Assembly: GCF_003206045.1 (NCBI RefSeq)
Contig: NZ_PZJM01000012.1
Coordinates: forward strand, 1-37,824
Direction of reading: 5' to 3'
Length of the DNA: 37,824 bases
DNA from: Salinicola lusitanus
GTDB taxonomy: Bacteria; Pseudomonadota; Gammaproteobacteria; Pseudomonadales; Halomonadaceae
Shown: piece after piece, positions 35,057 to 37,824 of the stretch
Layout: every line of letters starts with the position of its first letter
How positions within the stretch are numbered: position 1 is the first letter of the stretch
Translations under genes and position numbers: made by a program
Notes under the pieces: generated by a model
Seen by the model: the letters and a program-made list of their open reading frames with translations, nothing else
Told to the model about the DNA's origin: nothing
The model's database searches: none

Positions 35057-36181
35057 ATGGCAGAGATGACGAAGAGTACCGGCTTGCGGGGCCAGAGCGC
35101 GGGCACCACCGAACTGTGCACCGTCGGAAAAAGCGGTTCGGGACTGACCTATCGCGGCTACGACATCCAGACGCTGGCGGAAAACGCGCGTTTCGAGGAG
35201 GTCGCCTATCTACTGCTGAAGGGCGCGCTGCCCAACCAGTCGCAGTTGGACGACTACATCGCCCTGCTCCAGCATTCCCGCTCGCTGCCAGAGCCCTTGA
35301 AGAGAGTGCTGGAGCAGATCCCGTCGGATGCCCATCCGATGGATGTATTGCGCACCGGCACTTCGATGCTGGGTAACCTTGAGACCGAGCAGCGCATGGA
35401 GGATCAGCAGCGCCACGCCGATCGATTGCTGGCCGTCATGCCGTCGATGCTCAACTACTGGTATCGCTACTCTCATCATGGCGAACGCATCGAGACCGAA
35501 ACGGACGACGTCTCCGTTGGCGGTCATTTTCTGCATCTGCTGCACGGCAAGCCGGCTTCGGACCTGCATGCCAGGGTGATGAATGTCTCGCTGATTCTCT
35601 ACGCCGAGCACGAGTTCAATGCCTCGACCTTCACCGCGCGGGTCTGTGCCTCCACGCTCTCCGATCTGCACAGCTGCGTCACCGGTGCGATTGGCTCGCT
35701 GCGCGGGCCGCTGCATGGTGGGGCCAACGAAGCGGCCATGGAGATGATCAGCCGCTGGTCGACGCCGGACGAAGCGGAGCGGCGCCTGCTCGAGATGCTG
35801 GAGCGCAAGGAAAAGGTCATGGGTTTCGGTCATGCCATCTATCGCGAGTCCGACCCGCGCAGCGCGATCATCCAGCAGTGGGCGAAACGGTTGGCGGACG
35901 ACGTGGGCGATACGCATCTCTATGCCGTATCCGAGCGTGTCGAAGCAGTCATGAAAAGAGAGAAGAAACTGTTCCCCAACGCCGACTTCTATCATGCCAG
36001 CGCTTACCACTTCATGGGCATTCCGACGAAGCTGTTCACGCCTATCTTCGTCTGTTCGCGGTTGACCGGGTGGTGCGGGCACATCTTCGAACAGCGCGCC
36101 AATAACCGCATCATCCGGCCCAGTGCCGATTACGTCGGCCCGGAAAGACGCGATTGGGTGCCGATCGAGCAGCGCCGGTAA
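35057..36181 (+). CDS. prpC: 2-methylcitrate synthase PrpC
   Basis: PrpC (374 residues) condenses propionyl-CoA with oxaloacetate to 2-methylcitrate. It is a type II citrate-synthase fold with His220 (GPLHGGANEAAMEM), His259 (GFGHAIYRESDPR) and Asp310 (NADFYHASAYHFMGIP) as the catalytic triad. The length and ELCTVGKSGSGLTYRGYDI start match PrpC more than GltA. A strong AAGGAGG precedes ATG 35057. Some citrate synthase side activity is common in this family. Confidence 0.95.
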   Translation: MAEMTKSTGLRGQSAGTTELCTVGKSGSGLTYRGYDIQTLAENARFEEVAYLLLKGALPNQSQLDDYIALLQHSRSLPEPLKRVLEQIPSDAHPMDVLRTGTSMLGNLETEQRMEDQQRHADRLLAVMPSMLNYWYRYSHHGERIETETDDVSVGGHFLHLLHGKPASDLHARVMNVSLILYAEHEFNASTFTARVCASTLSDLHSCVTGAIGSLRGPLHGGANEAAMEMISRWSTPDEAERRLLEMLERKEKVMGFGHAIYRESDPRSAIIQQWAKRLADDVGDTHLYAVSERVEAVMKREKKLFPNADFYHASAYHFMGIPTKLFTPIFVCSRLTGWCGHIFEQRANNRIIRPSADYVGPERRDWVPIEQRR

Positions 36182-36232
36182 CCGCGGCTTCGAGCCATGC
36201 GCCATTGATCAACGACAATCCAAGGAAACCTC

Positions 36233-37717
36233 ATGAGCGCCAACGTCGATTTCAACCAGCGCCCTGACTACGATCCGGAGCTTCAGGCCATCACGGACTA
36301 TGTGCTCGATTATCGAGTCGACAGTCGGGAGGCGCTGGAGACGGCCCGGCATTGCCTAATGGATACGCTCGGTTGCGGATTGCTGGCATTGCGCTTCCCG
36401 GAGTGCACCAAGCATCTTGGGCCGTTGGTGGAGGGGACCGTCGTTCCCAACGGGGCTCGTGTGCCCGGGACCCAGCTTCGGCTCGATCCGGTGAAAGCGG
36501 CTTGGGATATCGGCTGCATCATTCGGTGGCTGGACTACAACGATACCTGGCTGGCAGCGGAATGGGGCCACCCGTCGGACAATCTGGGCGGCATCCTGGC
36601 GGTTGCCGACCATCTTTCTCAGCAGCGCGTGGCGAAGGGCGAGACGCCGCTGACCCTGCGCCACGTGCTCGAAGCGATGATCATGGCCCATGAGATACAG
36701 GGTGTCCTGGCACTGGAGAACTCGTTCAACCGAGTAGGGCTCGATCACGTCATCCTGGTGAAGGTGGCATCGACCGCCGTCGTAGCCAAGTTGATGGGCG
36801 CCAATCGTGAGCAGCTGCTGTCGGCACTGTCGCATGCGTTCGTCGACGGACAGAGCCTCCGCACCTACCGTCATGCCCCCAACGCCGGATCGCGCAAGAG
36901 CTGGGCGGCAGGAGACGCGACCTCCCGAGCGGTAAGGCTGGCCGACATCGCCATGCGGGGTGAGATGGGCATCCCTGGCGTGCTCACTGCGCCGCAATGG
37001 GGCTTCTACGACGTCGCTTTCAGCAAGACCAACAAGGATCAACGGATCAAGCCGGAGGCGGAGCGGAGATTCCGCGTGTCGCAGGCTTATGGCAGCTACG
37101 TCATGGAGAACGTGCTGTTCAAGATCAGCTTTCCGGCGGAGTTCCACGCGCAGACAGCGGCCGAGGCTGCGGTGACGCTGCACCCGCAGGTGCGTGATCG
37201 TCTCGATGAGATCGAGCGTATCGTCGTGACCACCCATGAGTCGGCCATCCGGATCATCTCCAAGGTAGGCGAGCTCGCCAATCCGGCCGATCGTGACCAC
37301 TGCCTGCAGTACATGATCGCGGTGCCGCTGGCGTTCGGTAATCTGACTGCCGAGCACTACGAGGACGATTTTCATCTTGCGCATCCGATCATCGATCTCC
37401 TGCGCGACAAGATGGAGGTCGTCGAAGACGAGCGGTATAGCCGCGAGTATCATCAAGCGGACAAGCGCTCCATTGCCAACGCGGTCCAGGTCTTCTTCAA
37501 CGATGGAACCTGCACCGAGCTTGTGGAGGTGGAGTATCCCCTGGGACATCGGCGACGTCGGGAAGAGGGAATCCCGCAGCTCAAGGAAAAGCTCCGCCAC
37601 AATCTGGCAACCCGTTTTCCGGTGCAGCGCTGTGAGCAGATCTTCGAGCTGTACGAAGACGGAGAAAGGTTCGACTCGACGCCGGTGGATGCGTTCCTGG
37701 ATCTCTGGGTGATCTAG
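36233..37717 (+). CDS. prpD: 2-methylcitrate dehydratase PrpD
   Basis: PrpD (494 residues) dehydrates 2-methylcitrate to 2-methylaconitate, which an aconitase then hydrates to 2-methylisocitrate for PrpB. MmgE/PrpD-family blocks include [24 protein letters not shown], the [28 protein letters not shown] stretch and HALVDGQS-like [41 protein letters not shown] precedes ATG 36233. This is prpBCD as in E. coli, with a GntR regulator, and not the acnD-prpF variant of Pseudomonas, at least within this window. Confidence 0.94.
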   Translation: MSANVDFNQRPDYDPELQAITDYVLDYRVDSREALETARHCLMDTLGCGLLALRFPECTKHLGPLVEGTVVPNGARVPGTQLRLDPVKAAWDIGCIIRWLDYNDTWLAAEWGHPSDNLGGILAVADHLSQQRVAKGETPLTLRHVLEAMIMAHEIQGVLALENSFNRVGLDHVILVKVASTAVVAKLMGANREQLLSALSHAFVDGQSLRTYRHAPNAGSRKSWAAGDATSRAVRLADIAMRGEMGIPGVLTAPQWGFYDVAFSKTNKDQRIKPEAERRFRVSQAYGSYVMENVLFKISFPAEFHAQTAAEAAVTLHPQVRDRLDEIERIVVTTHESAIRIISKVGELANPADRDHCLQYMIAVPLAFGNLTAEHYEDDFHLAHPIIDLLRDKMEVVEDERYSREYHQADKRSIANAVQVFFNDGTCTELVEVEYPLGHRRRREEGIPQLKEKLRHNLATRFPVQRCEQIFELYEDGERFDSTPVDAFLDLWVI

Positions 37718-37788
37718 AGACAGATGCACGGGTGGGTGACGGTTTGATGACGCGCAGTCGAAATTTTGGGATTTTTGTTTCCCAACGC

Positions 37789-37817
37789 TTGCCAAGTGCC
37801 GCGGAGAATCGTAAAGT
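37789..37817 (+). promoter_or_regulatory. Promoter candidate at the right edge
   Basis: TTGCCA (37789-37794) and TAAAGT (37812-37817) are 17 bases apart. A short inverted repeat TTGGGA/TCCCAA (37766-37785) sits just upstream and could be an operator or a weak prp terminator. It points to a gene starting beyond the window. Confidence 0.4.
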
Positions 37818-37824
37818 ACGCATC

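Overview
The window is chromosomal DNA of a GC-rich gammaproteobacterium. Protein content and gene order (mlaA next to an RssB-type regulator and a STAS protein; cysB next to cysH; a GntR regulator in front of prpB-prpC; ycgL/ycgN after rnd) fit the Pseudomonadales/Oceanospirillales, and most likely a Halomonadaceae (Halomonas-like) bacterium. That assignment is inferred from recognised families and order, not from a database search. Base composition looks uniform. I see no insertion sequence, prophage, CRISPR array, tRNA or rRNA. This is core-genome DNA with short intergenic regions.

Layout, left to right. (1) 1-188: the C-terminal tail of a membrane permease (probably TctA) and its terminator. 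(2) 285-5497: the 4.5S SRP RNA gene (ffs), then dnaX-ybaB-recR (DNA replication and repair) closed by a perfect 14-bp hairpin, then rnd-ycgL. (3) 5573-8146: ycgN, convergent with oligopeptidase B (ptrB). (4) 8370-10742: an unrecognised small membrane protein and a membrane-anchored von Willebrand factor A protein. (5) 10868-16703: fadD (acyl-CoA synthetase) and hrpA (DEAH RNA helicase). (6) 16788-20319: a tightly packed cluster of a FabH-type ketoacyl synthase, mlaA, a pseudo-receiver/PP2C phosphatase and a STAS protein, which suggests envelope lipid homeostasis next to a partner-switching regulator. (7) 20589-21803: a Bcr/CflA drug exporter. (8) 21845-25998: PhoB boxes and the pstSCAB phosphate transporter. 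(9) 26118-29558: an AI-2E/PerM family permease, trxA, and cysB convergent with cysH. Thioredoxin is the electron donor of PAPS reductase, so trxA, cysB and cysH form a sulfur-assimilation neighbourhood. (10) 29726-33063, minus strand: pabB followed by an iron-chelate-type ABC permease and ATPase with a possible Fur box. (11) 33358-37717: GntR regulator-prpB-prpC-prpD, the methylcitrate pathway for propionate, then a promoter-like sequence at the right edge.

I found no clearly new multi-gene system. The most interesting signals are: an RssB-type phosphatase whose receiver domain has lost its phospho-acceptor Asp and Lys; an array of PhoB half-sites that brackets an intrinsic terminator upstream of pstS and might define a small RNA; competing hairpins just upstream of the ketoacyl-synthase/mlaA operon; the uncharacterised VWA-protein pair; and two palindromes, upstream of cysH and of the prp operon, that look like operators. 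The very long antisense reading frames over dnaX, hrpA, fadD, pst and prp are GC-rich shadows and are not annotated.
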